Shown: positions 36,634 through 46,099 of the stretch, in pieces
How the letters are laid out: every line of letters begins with the position of its first letter
Numbering within the stretch: the first letter of the stretch is position 1
Program-made: the position numbers and the translations under genes
From: Burkholderia pyrrocinia
GTDB lineage: Bacteria; Pseudomonadota; Gammaproteobacteria; Burkholderiales; Burkholderiaceae
DNA: 64,000 bases
Direction: 5' to 3'
NCBI RefSeq assembly: GCF_018417535.1
Contig: NZ_CP070978.1
Location: 620,001 to 684,000, forward strand
Notes under the pieces: generated by a model
Told to the model about the DNA's origin: nothing
What the model saw: only the letters and a program-made list of their open reading frames with translations
Databases searched by the model: none

Positions 36634-37992
36634 TCAGTCCACTTCGTTCAGCGCATCGGACAACGCGTTGACCAGATTGTCGATCTCGCGCTTTTCCGAG
36701 ATGAACGGCGGCGCGAGCTGGATCGTGTCGCCGCCGTAGCGCACGTAGAAACCCTTCGACCAGCAGCGCATCGCGATCTCGTACGGGCGCCGTGCCGGTT
36801 CGCCCGGCAGCGCCGCGATCGTCAGGCCGGCCGCGAGGCCGTAGTTGCGGATGTCCGCGATATGGCGCTGGCCCTTCAGCCCGTGCACGGCCGCCTCGAA
36901 ATGCGGCGCGAGATCGCGCACGCGGGCCACCGCGTCTTCCTTCTCGAGCAGATCCAGCGCCGCGACGCCGGCCGCGCACGCGACCGGGTGTGCCGAATAC
37001 GTGTAGCCGTGCGGGAACTCGAGCATGTATTCGGGGCCGCCTGCGGCCATGAACGTGTCGTAGATTTCCTTCGTCGCGACCACGCCACCGAGCGGCTGCA
37101 CGCCGTTCGTCACCTGCTTCGCGAAGTTCAGGATGTCCGGCGTCACGCCGAATGCGTCGGCGCCCGTCATCGCGCCGGCGCGGCCGAAGCCCGTGATGAC
37201 CTCGTCGAAGATCAGCAGGATGTCGTGCGCGGTACAGATGTCGCGCAGGCGCTTCAGATAACCCTTCGGCGGCACGACCACGCCCGCCGAACCGGAGAAC
37301 GGCTCGACGATCACGGCCGCGATATTCGATGCGTCGTGCAGCGCGATCAGGTCGAGCAGGCGATCGGCCAGCTCGGCGCCGTGTTCGGGCATCCCGCGCG
37401 AGAACTTGTTCTCGGCGAGTTGCGTGTGCGGCAGGAAATCGGCGTCGAGGCCCTGGCCGAACAGCTTGCGGTTCGGCCCGATCCCGCCGACCGAGATGCC
37501 GCCGAAGTTCACGCCGTGGTAGCCCTTCTCGCGGCCGATCAGGCGCGTCTTGGTGCCCTTGCCCTTCGCGCGCCAGTACGCGCGGGCCAGCTTCAGCGAC
37601 GTGTCGGCCGCTTCCGAGCCCGACCCCGTGAAGAACACATAGTCGAGGCCGGCCGGCGTCAGGTCCTTGATCTTGTTGGCGAGCTCGAACGACTTCGGAT
37701 GGCCGAACTGGAACGCCGGCGCGTAGTCGAGCTGCGCGACCTGGCGGCTCACGGCTTCGACGATTTCCGTGCGGCCATGACCGAGGCCCGTGCACCACAG
37801 ACCCGACAGGCCGTCGAAGATCTTGCGGCCTTCGGCGTCCGTGTAATACGCGCCCTGGCCCGACACGATCATGCGCGGATCGGCCTTGAACTGGCGGTTG
37901 GCCGTGAACGGCATCCAGTGCGCGTCGAGCCAGGCGGCGTCGGTGCGGATGGTCGTGTCGTCCTGCTGCGCGGCGGTGGTGATGTCGGTCAT
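36634..37992 (-). CDS. bauA: Omega-amino acid (beta-alanine):pyruvate aminotransferase
   Basis: 452-aa class III PLP aminotransferase. HWMPFTANRQFKADPRMIVS opens the domain, FTGSGSEAADTSLKLARAYW is the PLP-phosphate loop, Asp263 is in LLIFDEVITGFGR and the PLP lysine is Lys292 in FAKQVTNG. It closely matches Pseudomonas BauA, which makes malonate semialdehyde and alanine from beta-alanine and pyruvate. ATG at 37992 is chosen; a GTG at 38037 would add 15 residues. It is the first gene of the operon with mmsA, divergent from a LysR gene. Confidence 0.92.
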   Translation of the reverse strand: MTDITTAAQQDDTTIRTDAAWLDAHWMPFTANRQFKADPRMIVSGQGAYYTDAEGRKIFDGLSGLWCTGLGHGRTEIVEAVSRQVAQLDYAPAFQFGHPKSFELANKIKDLTPAGLDYVFFTGSGSEAADTSLKLARAYWRAKGKGTKTRLIGREKGYHGVNFGGISVGGIGPNRKLFGQGLDADFLPHTQLAENKFSRGMPEHGAELADRLLDLIALHDASNIAAVIVEPFSGSAGVVVPPKGYLKRLRDICTAHDILLIFDEVITGFGRAGAMTGADAFGVTPDILNFAKQVTNGVQPLGGVVATKEIYDTFMAAGGPEYMLEFPHGYTYSAHPVACAAGVAALDLLEKEDAVARVRDLAPHFEAAVHGLKGQRHIADIRNYGLAAGLTIAALPGEPARRPYEIAMRCWSKGFYVRYGGDTIQLAPPFISEKREIDNLVNALSDALNEVD

Positions 37993-38097
37993 GTCGGTCG
38001 GCGCGGCGCGCCCCTCCTTCTTGTGATGATGTTGCACATTGTCGGGAGGCCAATTAGTCTCTTCAATATCGCAATATCAATGTTCACTTGCGCAACT

Positions 38098-39048
38098 ATG
38101 CAAGCAAAGAAACCGAAGAGCCGCGCGCTGCTCGGGCAGCTCAGCGACATGGATCTCCGCCTGCTGCGGGTTTTCAAGGGCGTCGTGCAGTGCGGCGGGA
38201 TGGCGGCGGCCGAACTGGAACTGAATATCGGCATCTCGACGATCAGCCGGCACGTGAAGGATCTGGAAACGCGCGTCGGCCTCGTGCTGTGCCGGCGCGG
38301 CCGCGCGGGCTTCACGCTGACGCCCGAGGGGCAGACGGTGTACGAGGAGACGCTGCGGCTGCTCGCGTCGATGGAAGCATTTCGCAGCAGGATCGACGGC
38401 ATACACGACCGGATGGGCGGCGAACTGCACGTCGCGGTGTTCGACAAGACGGCCACCAACGCGAACGCGCGGCTCGGCGATGCGATCCGCCAGTTCGCGG
38501 ACGAGGCACCCGACGTCGCGCTGAACCTGCATGTCGCGTCGATCAACGAGGTCGAGCGCGGGATCATCGACGGCAGTTACCAGGTCGGGATCATTCCCGC
38601 GCACCGCAACTCGGGCAGCCTCGTGTATTCGGAACTGTTCGACGAACGGATGCTGCTGTACTGCGGCCGCCAGCATCCGCTCTACGATGCGCCGCACGGC
38701 AAGCTCACGTGGACGACGATCCGCGACCATGCGTTCGCCGGGCTCGGCTTCCATTCGCCGAACATGGAACTGAGCCATCGCGCGAAGCTTACGCGCGGCG
38801 CGACCGCGTCGGACCAGGAGTCGATCGCGACGCTGATCCTGTCCGGCCGTTATCTCGGCTTCCTGCCCGATCATTACGCGGAAAGCTTCGAAAACAAGGG
38901 GCTGATGCAGCCGATCGCGCCGCACCGGTTCAACTACCGGTGCCGGTTCGTGAGCCTGCTGCGGCGCTCGCCGCGGCCGTCGCGGGCGGCGCTGCTGTTC
39001 CAGTCGTGCCTCGAAGCCGCGCATGCGACGGCCCGGCCGGCGGCGTAG
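38098..39048 (+). CDS. LysR-family transcriptional regulator (BauR-like)
   Basis: 316-aa regulator. The HTH is near residues 18-75 (DLRLLRVFKGVVQCGGMAAA, ISTISRHVKDLETRVGLVLC), followed by the effector domain (ELHVAVFDKTATNANARLGD, IIPAHRNSGSLVYSELFDER). It is divergent from bauA with a 105-bp gap that contains an atatcgcaatat dyad, a possible operator, and by analogy with BauR it should activate beta-alanine catabolism. Its promoter and operator are shared with bauA. Confidence 0.87.
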   Translation: MQAKKPKSRALLGQLSDMDLRLLRVFKGVVQCGGMAAAELELNIGISTISRHVKDLETRVGLVLCRRGRAGFTLTPEGQTVYEETLRLLASMEAFRSRIDGIHDRMGGELHVAVFDKTATNANARLGDAIRQFADEAPDVALNLHVASINEVERGIIDGSYQVGIIPAHRNSGSLVYSELFDERMLLYCGRQHPLYDAPHGKLTWTTIRDHAFAGLGFHSPNMELSHRAKLTRGATASDQESIATLILSGRYLGFLPDHYAESFENKGLMQPIAPHRFNYRCRFVSLLRRSPRPSRAALLFQSCLEAAHATARPAA

Positions 39049-39192
39049 GCGGCTCACGCGGGGCATCCGGTTCCCGGCGGTGCGCCGTGCAGCATCGCGC
39101 GAGCGGTACGCTCGGCTGGCCCTGCGCACGCGCGCCTGCATCGAATACGAGACGGGCAGGCGCAGCGGCCCCTTCGTCTCCGCCCTGTTACG

Positions 39193-40449
39193 TCACGCGC
39201 CGTCGCCCTGATCGACCGCGCCGCCCGCGCGCGGTCTGGCCCGGCTGCGCTTCACGAAATGCGTCGCGACGAGCGCGGCCGCAAAGCCGGATGCCGCGCC
39301 AACGCCGAGCGCCCAGCGCGGGCCGAGATGGTTCGCGACCCAGCCCGCCACCGGCGCGCCGATCGGGGTGCCGCCGAGCGCGACCGCGAGCCGCAGCGCC
39401 ATCACGCGTCCGCGCATCGCCGGCTCGGTGGACAGTTGCATCAGGCTGTTGGTCGAGTTCATGAAGGTGATCGCGGCGATCCCGGTCAGCACGAGCGCGG
39501 CCCCGAACAGCCAGTAGCCCGGCGCCAGCGCGGCGAGCGCGCAGCCGAGCCCGAACAGCACCGCGCCGAACCACAGATGCCGGAAACGCGGCTGCTCGCG
39601 GCGTGCCGCGAGCAGCGCGCCCGAGACCGTGCCGACCGCCATCATCGACGACAGGACGCCGAAGCCGCGCGCGTCGACGTGAAACACGCTGGCCGCCATC
39701 GTCGAGATGAACAACTGGAAATTGAGCCCGAACGTGCCGATCAGGAACAGCATCACGAGGATCGCCTTCAGGTCGTCGCGCCGCCACACATAGCGGAACC
39801 CGTCGAGCAGGCCGCTGCGCGAGCGGCCCGCCCGCACATTCGCGCGCAATTCGTCCTCCCGAAGCAGCGACAGCGATGCCAGCACCGCGAAGAAGCTGAG
39901 CCCGTTGGCGAGGAACGCCCAGCCCGTGCCGATCGACGCGATCAGGAAGCCCGCCGCCGCCGGGCCGATCATCCGCGCGGCATTGAACGACGTCGAATTG
40001 AGCGCGACCGCGTTCGCCAGCTCGCGGTCGCCGACCAGTTCCGCGACGAAGGTCTGCCGCACGGGCGCGTCGAATGCCGACGCACAGCCGAACAGGAACG
40101 CGAACACGTACACATGCTCGAGCCGCGCGACGCCCGTGACCGTCAGCGCGCCGAGCGCCAGCGCCAGCACGCCCATCAACCCCTGCGTCACCATCAGCAG
40201 CTTGCGCTGGTCGAAACGATCGGCCGCGTAACCGGTCCACGGCAACAGCAGGAGCTGCGGCCCGAACTGCAGCGCCATCACCGTGCCGACCGCCGACGCG
40301 TCGTGATGCGTGAGCTGCGTGAGGACGAGCCAGTCCTGCGCGGTGCGCTGGATCCACGTGCCGATGTTCGACACCAGCGCGCCGATCGCCCATACGCGAT
40401 AGTTGAAACTGCGAAGCGAGCGGAACACGCCTGCTGCCGGCACGCTCAT
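39193..40449 (-). CDS. MFS drug/metabolite exporter (DHA3-like)
   Basis: 418-aa, twelve-helix carrier of the MFS_3 type: FRSLRSFNYRVWAIGALVSN at the start, GTWIQRTAQDWLVLTQLT in helix 1-2 (the group motif) and GYAADRFDQRKLLMVTQGLM as motif A. The second half starts RREQPRFRHLWFGAVLFGLG. Relatives export macrolides or siderophores. The ATG overlaps the stop of the upstream 111-aa membrane protein by 4 bp (ATGA), so translation is coupled. It is the last gene of the MarR operon. Confidence 0.85.
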   Translation of the reverse strand: MSVPAAGVFRSLRSFNYRVWAIGALVSNIGTWIQRTAQDWLVLTQLTHHDASAVGTVMALQFGPQLLLLPWTGYAADRFDQRKLLMVTQGLMGVLALALGALTVTGVARLEHVYVFAFLFGCASAFDAPVRQTFVAELVGDRELANAVALNSTSFNAARMIGPAAAGFLIASIGTGWAFLANGLSFFAVLASLSLLREDELRANVRAGRSRSGLLDGFRYVWRRDDLKAILVMLFLIGTFGLNFQLFISTMAASVFHVDARGFGVLSSMMAVGTVSGALLAARREQPRFRHLWFGAVLFGLGCALAALAPGYWLFGAALVLTGIAAITFMNSTNSLMQLSTEPAMRGRVMALRLAVALGGTPIGAPVAGWVANHLGPRWALGVGAASGFAAALVATHFVKRSRARPRAGGAVDQGDGA

Positions 40450-40781
40450 GGCCGTTCCCGCTCCGGATCGTTGCCGCCGTGCAGCGCGCCGAAGCGTCGT
40501 GCAAGGAACAGGCCGAGCGCGAGGATGCCGAGGCCGAGCGCGGCCGCGTCGGCCGTCGCCTTCAGGTCGAAAGCCCCGACCCGGCCGACCAGCGCGTAGC
40601 CGATCGCGAGATTCACGAAGCCCCAGACGACGTTCACCGTCGACGACGACAGCCCGCGGCCCGGCGGATTCGCGAACGGCGTCTGGAACGGCTCGCCGCG
40701 CAGCCCGCTGACGAGATGCGGAACGGCGTTCGCGAGAAACGCGCCGCCGAAAAAGTACGACACGAGATGCAGGGAGTTCAT
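40446..40781 (-). CDS. Small inner-membrane protein, 111 aa
   Basis: Protein with three hydrophobic stretches (LHLVSYFFGGAFLANAVPHL, then VNVVWGFVNLAIGYALVG and AALGLGILALGLFLARRFGA). The family is unknown to me. It is the middle gene of the MarR operon, 37 bp after the MarR gene stop and overlapping the MFS start. It may be an auxiliary of the exporter. Confidence 0.68.
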   Translation of the reverse strand: MNSLHLVSYFFGGAFLANAVPHLVSGLRGEPFQTPFANPPGRGLSSSTVNVVWGFVNLAIGYALVGRVGAFDLKATADAAALGLGILALGLFLARRFGALHGGNDPERERP

Positions 40782-40818
40782 GTTCGGGCTGTCCTTTCGG
40801 CGGGCGGATCGATGGGGT

Positions 40819-41289
40819 TCAAGGGCGCGCCGGGTCCTGGAATTCGGCGAGCCGCTGCAGCAGCTTCACGGCCGCTGCAAGCTCGGCCTGTTCCTGCTCC
40901 GACAGTTGCGCGTGCAGCGCGCGGAACAGCCAGTCGTCCTTGGCCGCGCGGTTGGCCTGCAGCACCTTGCGGAAACCGGGTGTGAGCGCGATCAGCGTCT
41001 GCCGGCCGTCGGTCGGATCGGGCGCGCCGCTGACGGCACCCAGCGCCTCCAGCGTCGCGACCGTCACGCGCATCGACTGCGGACGCACGCTTTCGGCGCG
41101 CGCGAGCGCCGACACGGTCGCGGGGCCGTCGCGATCGAGCCGCAGCAATACCGATTTCTGGGAAGACGTGAGGTCGTTCGGGTGGGTCTGCTCCCGCATC
41201 CGCCGCATCAGCTTGCCGACCGAGATGCGGAGTTCGCCGGCGAGACCGGCCAGTGGGAGCGCGTCGGAGGATGACGGTGGCGTGTTCAT
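40819..41289 (-). CDS. MarR-family transcriptional regulator
   Basis: 156-aa winged-HTH repressor. GLAGELRISVGKLMRRMREQ is the first dimer helix. The HTH region is LTSSQKSVLLRLDRDGPATV followed by SALARAESVRPQSMRVTVAT; the wing carries DPTDGRQTLIALTPGFRKV. A longer reading from 41418 would lack a ribosome site and extend over the operator, so ATG 41289 is used. A nested palindrome 16 bp upstream is the likely own binding site. It would repress the operon until an inducer, perhaps an exporter substrate, binds. Confidence 0.88.
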   Translation of the reverse strand: MNTPPSSSDALPLAGLAGELRISVGKLMRRMREQTHPNDLTSSQKSVLLRLDRDGPATVSALARAESVRPQSMRVTVATLEALGAVSGAPDPTDGRQTLIALTPGFRKVLQANRAAKDDWLFRALHAQLSEQEQAELAAAVKLLQRLAEFQDPARP

Positions 41290-41304
41290 GAAGTCCACGA
41301 TAGC

Positions 41305-41342
41305 ATATATACAGAAAAACTGTACAGTTTGACTGTATATAT
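41305..41342. promoter_or_regulatory. Nested palindromic operator of the MarR operon
   Basis: Outer arms atatatacag / ctgtatatat (41305-41314, 41333-41342) are exact complements and enclose the perfect 14-bp palindrome aaactgtacagttt (41317-41330). The sequence is AT-rich within GC-rich DNA and lies just upstream of the MarR start codon, overlapping the expected promoter. It fits two stacked MarR dimer sites. Inference from position and symmetry. Confidence 0.75.
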
Positions 41343-41471
41343 CGAGGAGCGACGGACACGCGCCTGTGAAGGAAGGCTCGCGAATCGGACACGAACGCGC
41401 AACGTCGCGTTCAGCCATGCGTTCAGGCTCTGCGATAATGCGGGCTCCCCATTTCCGCTCCGCCTCCCGCC

Positions 41472-41963
41472 ATGACGCAGCCGCCCGCCCCGCTCTCCAC
41501 CGACCTGCCGCCGATCTCGTGCCTGCCCGGCGACGCGCTGCCGTGGCTGCCGATGAGCGCCGACCTGCCGGGGCTGGCGATCAAGTACCTGCACATCAAC
41601 GCGGCCGAGGACACGCTGACCGCGCTGCTGAAGATGCCGGCCGGCAGCACGCTGCCGCGCCATCGCCATGACGGCGAGGTGTTCGTCCACACGCTGCAGG
41701 GCGCGTGGCGCTACCTGGAATACGACTGGATCGCGCATGCCGGCTCGACGGTGCTCGAACCGGCCGGCTCGGTGCATACGCCGGAAACGCTCGGCGCGCC
41801 GGGCGAGGACGTGATCACGCTGAACGTGATGCGCGGCGATCTCGTGCTGCTCGACGACGACAGCCGCGAGACCGCCCGCGAGAATTGCCGCGTCGCGCTG
41901 CTGCGCCAGCGCAAGCATGCGCGGACGGCGCCGGAAGCCGCCGTGGCGTTCGTGACGCGCTGA
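41472..41963 (+). CDS. Cupin-domain protein (ChrR-like)
   Basis: 163-aa single-domain cupin. The metal-binding motif 1 is LPRHRHDGEVFVHTLQGAWR, with two His and a Glu, and motif 2 includes GSVHTPETL with a third His. It resembles 2,4-dihydroxyacetophenone dioxygenase and ChrR-type cupins. A metal such as zinc or iron is probable. It is divergent from the MarR operon but has its own promoter. Confidence 0.78.
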   Translation: MTQPPAPLSTDLPPISCLPGDALPWLPMSADLPGLAIKYLHINAAEDTLTALLKMPAGSTLPRHRHDGEVFVHTLQGAWRYLEYDWIAHAGSTVLEPAGSVHTPETLGAPGEDVITLNVMRGDLVLLDDDSRETARENCRVALLRQRKHARTAPEAAVAFVTR

Positions 41964-42046
41964 CGTCGGGCGCGGTCGGATCCGGCGATCGGCGCATGCA
42001 CGCTCAGCGTCAAAATGCCGGGGCCGCGCCGCATCGCCGCACCCGC

Positions 42047-42880
42047 TTAGTCAGCGGACCGTCGGATCAACTGGCGCAGCGACAGCGCGTGCAGCAGGAT
42101 CGAGGTCGGCACCACGAACGCCGGGGTCAACACATCCGGATAAACACCGGCACCGATGCTTGGCACATTCGGAACGATTAACTGGAACCGGCCGGGCGAC
42201 GTGATCATTCCCAACGTGATCGCGATAGCGAAATCCGCGAGGCCGAAGAGATTCCACATGATCGCCGCCTTCCGCCCCTCGGCCGTGCCGGTTGCGACGG
42301 CGATTGCCGCCGGCACGGCGAACACGCCGGTCAGCACGTCGCCGATTCCCGCCGGCAACGCGAACACGCCGGGCATCCCTCCATGCAGCCACGCGGCGAG
42401 CACCCAACCGCCGAATACGCGGTAAAGCTGAATCGCGACGAGCCACGTCGCCGGCATCGCATCGAGCACCTGCCCGACCCGCCTCGACAACAGCAACAGT
42501 GGCGCGCCGATCAGCACCGGCAGAACAATCGCCAACGGCAGCAAAGGCGGCGAGTCCGGCGTGCCCGCGCGGAACGTGCCATCGATGGTCGCGCTCCACG
42601 CGACAGCGAACCAGAGCGTGTACGGAATCATGACCGCAAGCCAGGTCGTGCTGCGTTGGCCCGGCGTCAGGCCGGTGCGTTCGAGGCCGAGCCATAAACC
42701 GATCGCGACGACTACATGGACCGCCAGTTGGTGAGCGGTGACTGGAACGCCGCTCGCCGGGATAGCCGGCTGCCAGTAGATCAGGCCGATCCACAAGACC
42801 GTCAGCGGTACGATCCAGAGCAAGCCGCGCCAGGCGGCACTCGACGGGACGATACCGGCAGGAAAAGGAGCGGCTTTCAT
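42047..42880 (-). CDS. Hypothetical inner-membrane protein, 277 aa
   Basis: Eight or so hydrophobic segments (LLWIVPLTVLWIGLIYWQPA, then AVHVVVAIGLWLGLERTGLT, then QLYRVFGGWVLAAWLHGG) without a family I recognise. The start codon sits in the stop of the upstream methyltransferase (TGATG overlap), so translation is coupled. It lies at the end of a two-gene operon that is divergent from a LysR gene. Confidence 0.68.
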   Translation of the reverse strand: MKAAPFPAGIVPSSAAWRGLLWIVPLTVLWIGLIYWQPAIPASGVPVTAHQLAVHVVVAIGLWLGLERTGLTPGQRSTTWLAVMIPYTLWFAVAWSATIDGTFRAGTPDSPPLLPLAIVLPVLIGAPLLLLSRRVGQVLDAMPATWLVAIQLYRVFGGWVLAAWLHGGMPGVFALPAGIGDVLTGVFAVPAAIAVATGTAEGRKAAIMWNLFGLADFAIAITLGMITSPGRFQLIVPNVPSIGAGVYPDVLTPAFVVPTSILLHALSLRQLIRRSAD

Positions 42881-43731
42881 CAGCGGGCCTCCATGCGGTT
42901 CCGGGTATTCGTGGCGTCGGCCTCGAACACCGCAGTGAGAATGCCGATCCGGCCTTCGACGAGATTGCGTCCCAGGTTCGCGAACAGTTGCGCGAAGTCC
43001 GGCCCCAGCACGATGCCGAGATTCGGCGACGGTGGCGGCCCGGACACGCGCCGTTGGGCGGTCCACGCTTTTGCGGCCTCCGTGTCGTCTTGCCATGTCA
43101 GCGTGCGGAAACCTGCTGTCTCGATGGCCTCGCGTGTTGCGTCGGCCGTCATCAGGAAGCTCGTGGCCGGGGTTCGCGCCCACGGAACGGGATAGTGCAG
43201 TTCGCTGCCGTTTGCGACGACGTCGTACGTCGCGAATTTGCCGTCGGATTTCAGCACGCGCCGGATCTCCCGATAAAGCCGTGCGCGATCGGCGATGTTC
43301 ATCGCCACATGCTGCAGCAGCACGACATCGAAACGACCGTCGTCGAACGGAAGATCCAGCGCGCTGGCGGTACGAAACGACACCTGCCCGCTCTGCCCGG
43401 TGCGCTGCGCGAGATAGCGCGCGGCATCCACGAACGGCTCGCTGAGATCGATCCCCGTCACCCGACAGCCACGGGTTGCAGCCAGAACGCGAGCCGGCCC
43501 GCCGATGCCCGAACCGACGTCCAGCACCGCCATGTCGGCAGTGATCCCGACCAATTCGGCGAGCTCGTCGGTGGCAGCCAGCCCGCGGGTGTGAAACTGG
43601 TCGAGGGCGTCCAGTTGCCGCGGTGCGAACGGTTGATCCTCCGGTCCAAGCACCGCGAGTGCGGCTTTCAGCCGCTCGGTCAGGCCGGTCGCGCGATAGT
43701 GCTCGCGCACGCCATCAAGCGCATCGTTCAT
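42880..43731 (-). CDS. Class I SAM-dependent methyltransferase
   Basis: 283-aa enzyme. The SAM-binding motif I is VLDVGSGIGGPARVLAATRG near residue 70, followed by the acidic strand-2 end GIDLSEPFVD and FDVVLLQHVAMNIADRARLY. It resembles UbiE/ArsM-like methyltransferases. No acceptor can be named. It leads a two-gene operon with a membrane protein. Confidence 0.82.
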   Translation of the reverse strand: MNDALDGVREHYRATGLTERLKAALAVLGPEDQPFAPRQLDALDQFHTRGLAATDELAELVGITADMAVLDVGSGIGGPARVLAATRGCRVTGIDLSEPFVDAARYLAQRTGQSGQVSFRTASALDLPFDDGRFDVVLLQHVAMNIADRARLYREIRRVLKSDGKFATYDVVANGSELHYPVPWARTPATSFLMTADATREAIETAGFRTLTWQDDTEAAKAWTAQRRVSGPPPSPNLGIVLGPDFAQLFANLGRNLVEGRIGILTAVFEADATNTRNRMEAR

Positions 43732-43863
43732 GGTGAGGTTCCTCCATGGTTTCGAGCAGATCGTTCCGGGCTTGCGTGCCGAAATCGGCGCGATGCCTCG
43801 TCTGCATGCGTAGGTGTACCATGGCCGCTGGCGAGCGACTATTCATCACAATGTTGATGAGCC

Positions 43864-44835
43864 ATGAAGCAGAACTTCACAGTCAGGCAAGGCGCACTCG
43901 ATGGTGTGGAAGCGTTCCTCAGCGTTGCCCGGCATCGCAGTTTTCGCCGCGCAGCCGCCGAACTCGGCGTCACGCCGTCGGCCGTCAGCCAGGCCGTGCG
44001 TGTGCTTGAAGAACGCATTGGCGCCGCACTCTTCATCCGCACCACGCGCAGTGTCGGCCTGACGGAAGCCGGCGAACGATTTCTGTCGCGTGCCAAGCCA
44101 GCGTTCGAAGAGCTCGTCGCCGCCAGCGAGGTAGCCCGCGGTCTCGGCCAGCGGCCCACCGGACTGTTGCGACTTTCGGTGCCGCGCGCGGTGGTGCCGA
44201 TCCTGCTGGAACCGCTGATTGCGTCCTTTTGCCGGGCGTATCCCGAGATCGAAGTCGAGATTGCCGCGAACGAGGCGCTGGTCGATCTCGCGGCGGAAGG
44301 GTTCGACGCCGGCATCCGCCTGGGCCAGTTCGTCGCCGCCGACATGGTCGCGGTGCCGTTGACGCCCCCGTTCCGTCTCGTCCTCGTCGGCAGTCCGGCC
44401 TACTTTGCAGGCCGCAGCCGTCCCGAACGCGTGGACGATCTGCGCGAACATGCGTGCTTGCGATGGCGGAGATCCAACGGTGCGCTCGCGCCGTGGTCAT
44501 TCAACGACAACGACCGCGAGATCGAGGTCGCCGTATCGGGCCCGCTTATCGCGCATGATTTTCCCACCCTGCTGGGTGCGGCAGTCGAAGGCCTGGGCCT
44601 CGCGCAGCTACCTGAGCCCATGGTCTCGGAAGCGCTGAAAGCGGGAACCCTGGTGCACGTGCTGGAGCCGTTCGCGCCGGTGAGGCCGGGCGTGTTTCTC
44701 TACTATCCGGGCCGTCGGCAGATCATGCCGAAGCTGCGCGCGTTCATCGATCATGTGAAGAACCATCCGCCGGGTCCTGGCAAAGTCCCGGCGCATCATG
44801 CGCCGGAGCGTGCAGGACCGCGGAAAAACGGATGA
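43864..44835 (+). CDS. LysR-family transcriptional regulator
   Basis: 323-aa regulator with an intact HTH (LDGVEAFLSVARHRSFRRAA, VTPSAVSQAVRVLEERIGAA) and full effector domain (GLLRLSVPRAVVPILLEPLI, EGFDAGIRLGQFVAADMVAV). It is divergent from the methyltransferase operon, its probable target. A second, broken LysR remnant follows about 100 bp downstream. Confidence 0.88.
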   Translation: MKQNFTVRQGALDGVEAFLSVARHRSFRRAAAELGVTPSAVSQAVRVLEERIGAALFIRTTRSVGLTEAGERFLSRAKPAFEELVAASEVARGLGQRPTGLLRLSVPRAVVPILLEPLIASFCRAYPEIEVEIAANEALVDLAAEGFDAGIRLGQFVAADMVAVPLTPPFRLVLVGSPAYFAGRSRPERVDDLREHACLRWRRSNGALAPWSFNDNDREIEVAVSGPLIAHDFPTLLGAAVEGLGLAQLPEPMVSEALKAGTLVHVLEPFAPVRPGVFLYYPGRRQIMPKLRAFIDHVKNHPPGPGKVPAHHAPERAGPRKNG

Positions 44836-44929
44836 TGTGTTCTTTCGTGTGGCCGATTACCGAATCGGATGGTCGGGATTGACATGTTGATGCCTGCCGG
44901 TCATGGCGTCGTTCGCGCGAGCCCCTTCT

Positions 44930-45536
44930 TGCGCAGCACCGCGGCCGCCTCGGCGGATGTCAGAAAGCGGATTTCCCGGTCGCATCGGGCGACGCGCCGG
45001 TGCTGCAGGCCCACTTCCTGCGCGAGCGACGCTGCGAGCTGGTGATTGCGAGGCCATTCGCTGCGGCACCCGGTCCGGACATGAACGGCGAACCGCTGTT
45101 TCGCGAACAGTTTCGGATCGTCGTGTCGAACCGCAGCGAACGGGCCAGAAAGCGGCGCCGCCCCTCGCTCGCCGATCTTGTCGACGCACCGTGGATCCTG
45201 TCGCCGAACGAGGTCGGGCTGCATTCGCCGATCGTTGAAGCATTCCAGGCGATCGGCGCGGCTCCGCCGACCGCCCGCGCGCTGACCGGATCGCTGAATC
45301 TGCGGCGCACGTTGCTTCGCACCGGGCGTTTCGTTACGGTCATGCCGCACTCGCTGCTGCGCTTCGGCCCCGATCAGGAATGGATCAAGGTGCTGCCGAT
45401 CGACCTGCCGGATCGACCTGCCGACCTGGACTGTACCGACGATGCTGATCACGCTGCGGAACCGGACACGGAGCCCCGTTGCCGAGCGGTTCGCCGCGCA
45501 CGCACGCGTGCTGGCCAGAGCGCTCGCCGCGGATTG
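44930..45536 (+). pseudogene. LysR-type regulator remnant, disrupted by a 13-bp tandem duplication
   Basis: Only the C-terminal effector domain of a LysR protein remains: ERRCELVIARPF, then GEPLFREQFRIVVSNR, ADLVDAPWILSPNEVGLHSP and VMPHSLLRF read in one frame. Two copies of gatcgacctgccg (45398-45410 and 45411-45423) then shift the frame. Removing one copy restores the standard tail, which reads WTVPTMLITLRNRTRSPVAE and ends at a stop at 45536. The HTH half is absent upstream. The start of the remnant is approximate. Non-functional. Confidence 0.8.
45398..45423. repeat. 13-bp tandem duplication (gatcgacctgccg x2)
   Basis: Exact direct repeat inside the LysR remnant; 13 is not a multiple of three, so it frameshifts the tail. 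Typical of replication slippage. Confidence 0.9.
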
Positions 45537-46099
45537 ATCGCCGTCATTGCCGTGGGCGGTGCCGATGCACTGTATCGGCGCTTGCGTGGCGTCGGATGGG
45601 TCGTTGTCTCGGTGCCTGAGATTCGCGCAACGCGCGTGGAATTTCGTCCGGCGGATTGCGACCCAACTCGGTCTTTCGACCTGCCGTGATCTCAACGGTG
45701 CCTTTCAAGGTGGAACGGTCGTTCATGCAATCATGTCGACAGGCAAGTACTCGGCCGAACCAGTCGGTCGGCTTTGGCACTATCGAAGTGCTATGAGTGT
45801 CTGTTTTCGGTTTTCGTGAACGGGTACCAGTGATGTCGCCTTGCCTCCGCGCTACAGCCAAATGGATTTCTCAGCCTGGTTCGATGTCACGTGGGCGGCT
45901 GCTGGCAAACCGTCGATCCGCGCAACGGCACGTCGCGAAGCGGCCGGGTGTCGAGGGCGCGCGCGGAATGCCATTGACGCTGCCATCAGTAATGCCCTTT
46001 GGTCCAACCAGGCTCGTCAGGTTCGACGTTCACTGCGTACCCGAATGAACCGACAGCACCGTGGGCCTGGCGAAACTTGCAGCCGCAACAATTGAACGC
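45537..46099. other. Decayed intergenic region between the LysR remnant and the signalling gene
   Basis: 563 bp. Several frames stay open for 80-100 codons but none shows a recognisable domain or ribosome site. It looks like eroded coding DNA beside the broken LysR gene. No terminator for the minus-strand signalling gene ending at 46100 was found. Confidence 0.4.

Noticed and set aside
36610..39048. An 812-codon plus-strand open frame covering bauA
   Set aside because: It runs antisense to bauA, whose active-site motifs are clear; the long open frame is a side effect of high GC third positions. Only its last 316 codons (38098-39048) are a real LysR gene.
45797..46096. Two 83-84-codon frames between the LysR remnant and the signalling gene
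   Set aside because: No ribosome site, domain or codon pattern to support them.
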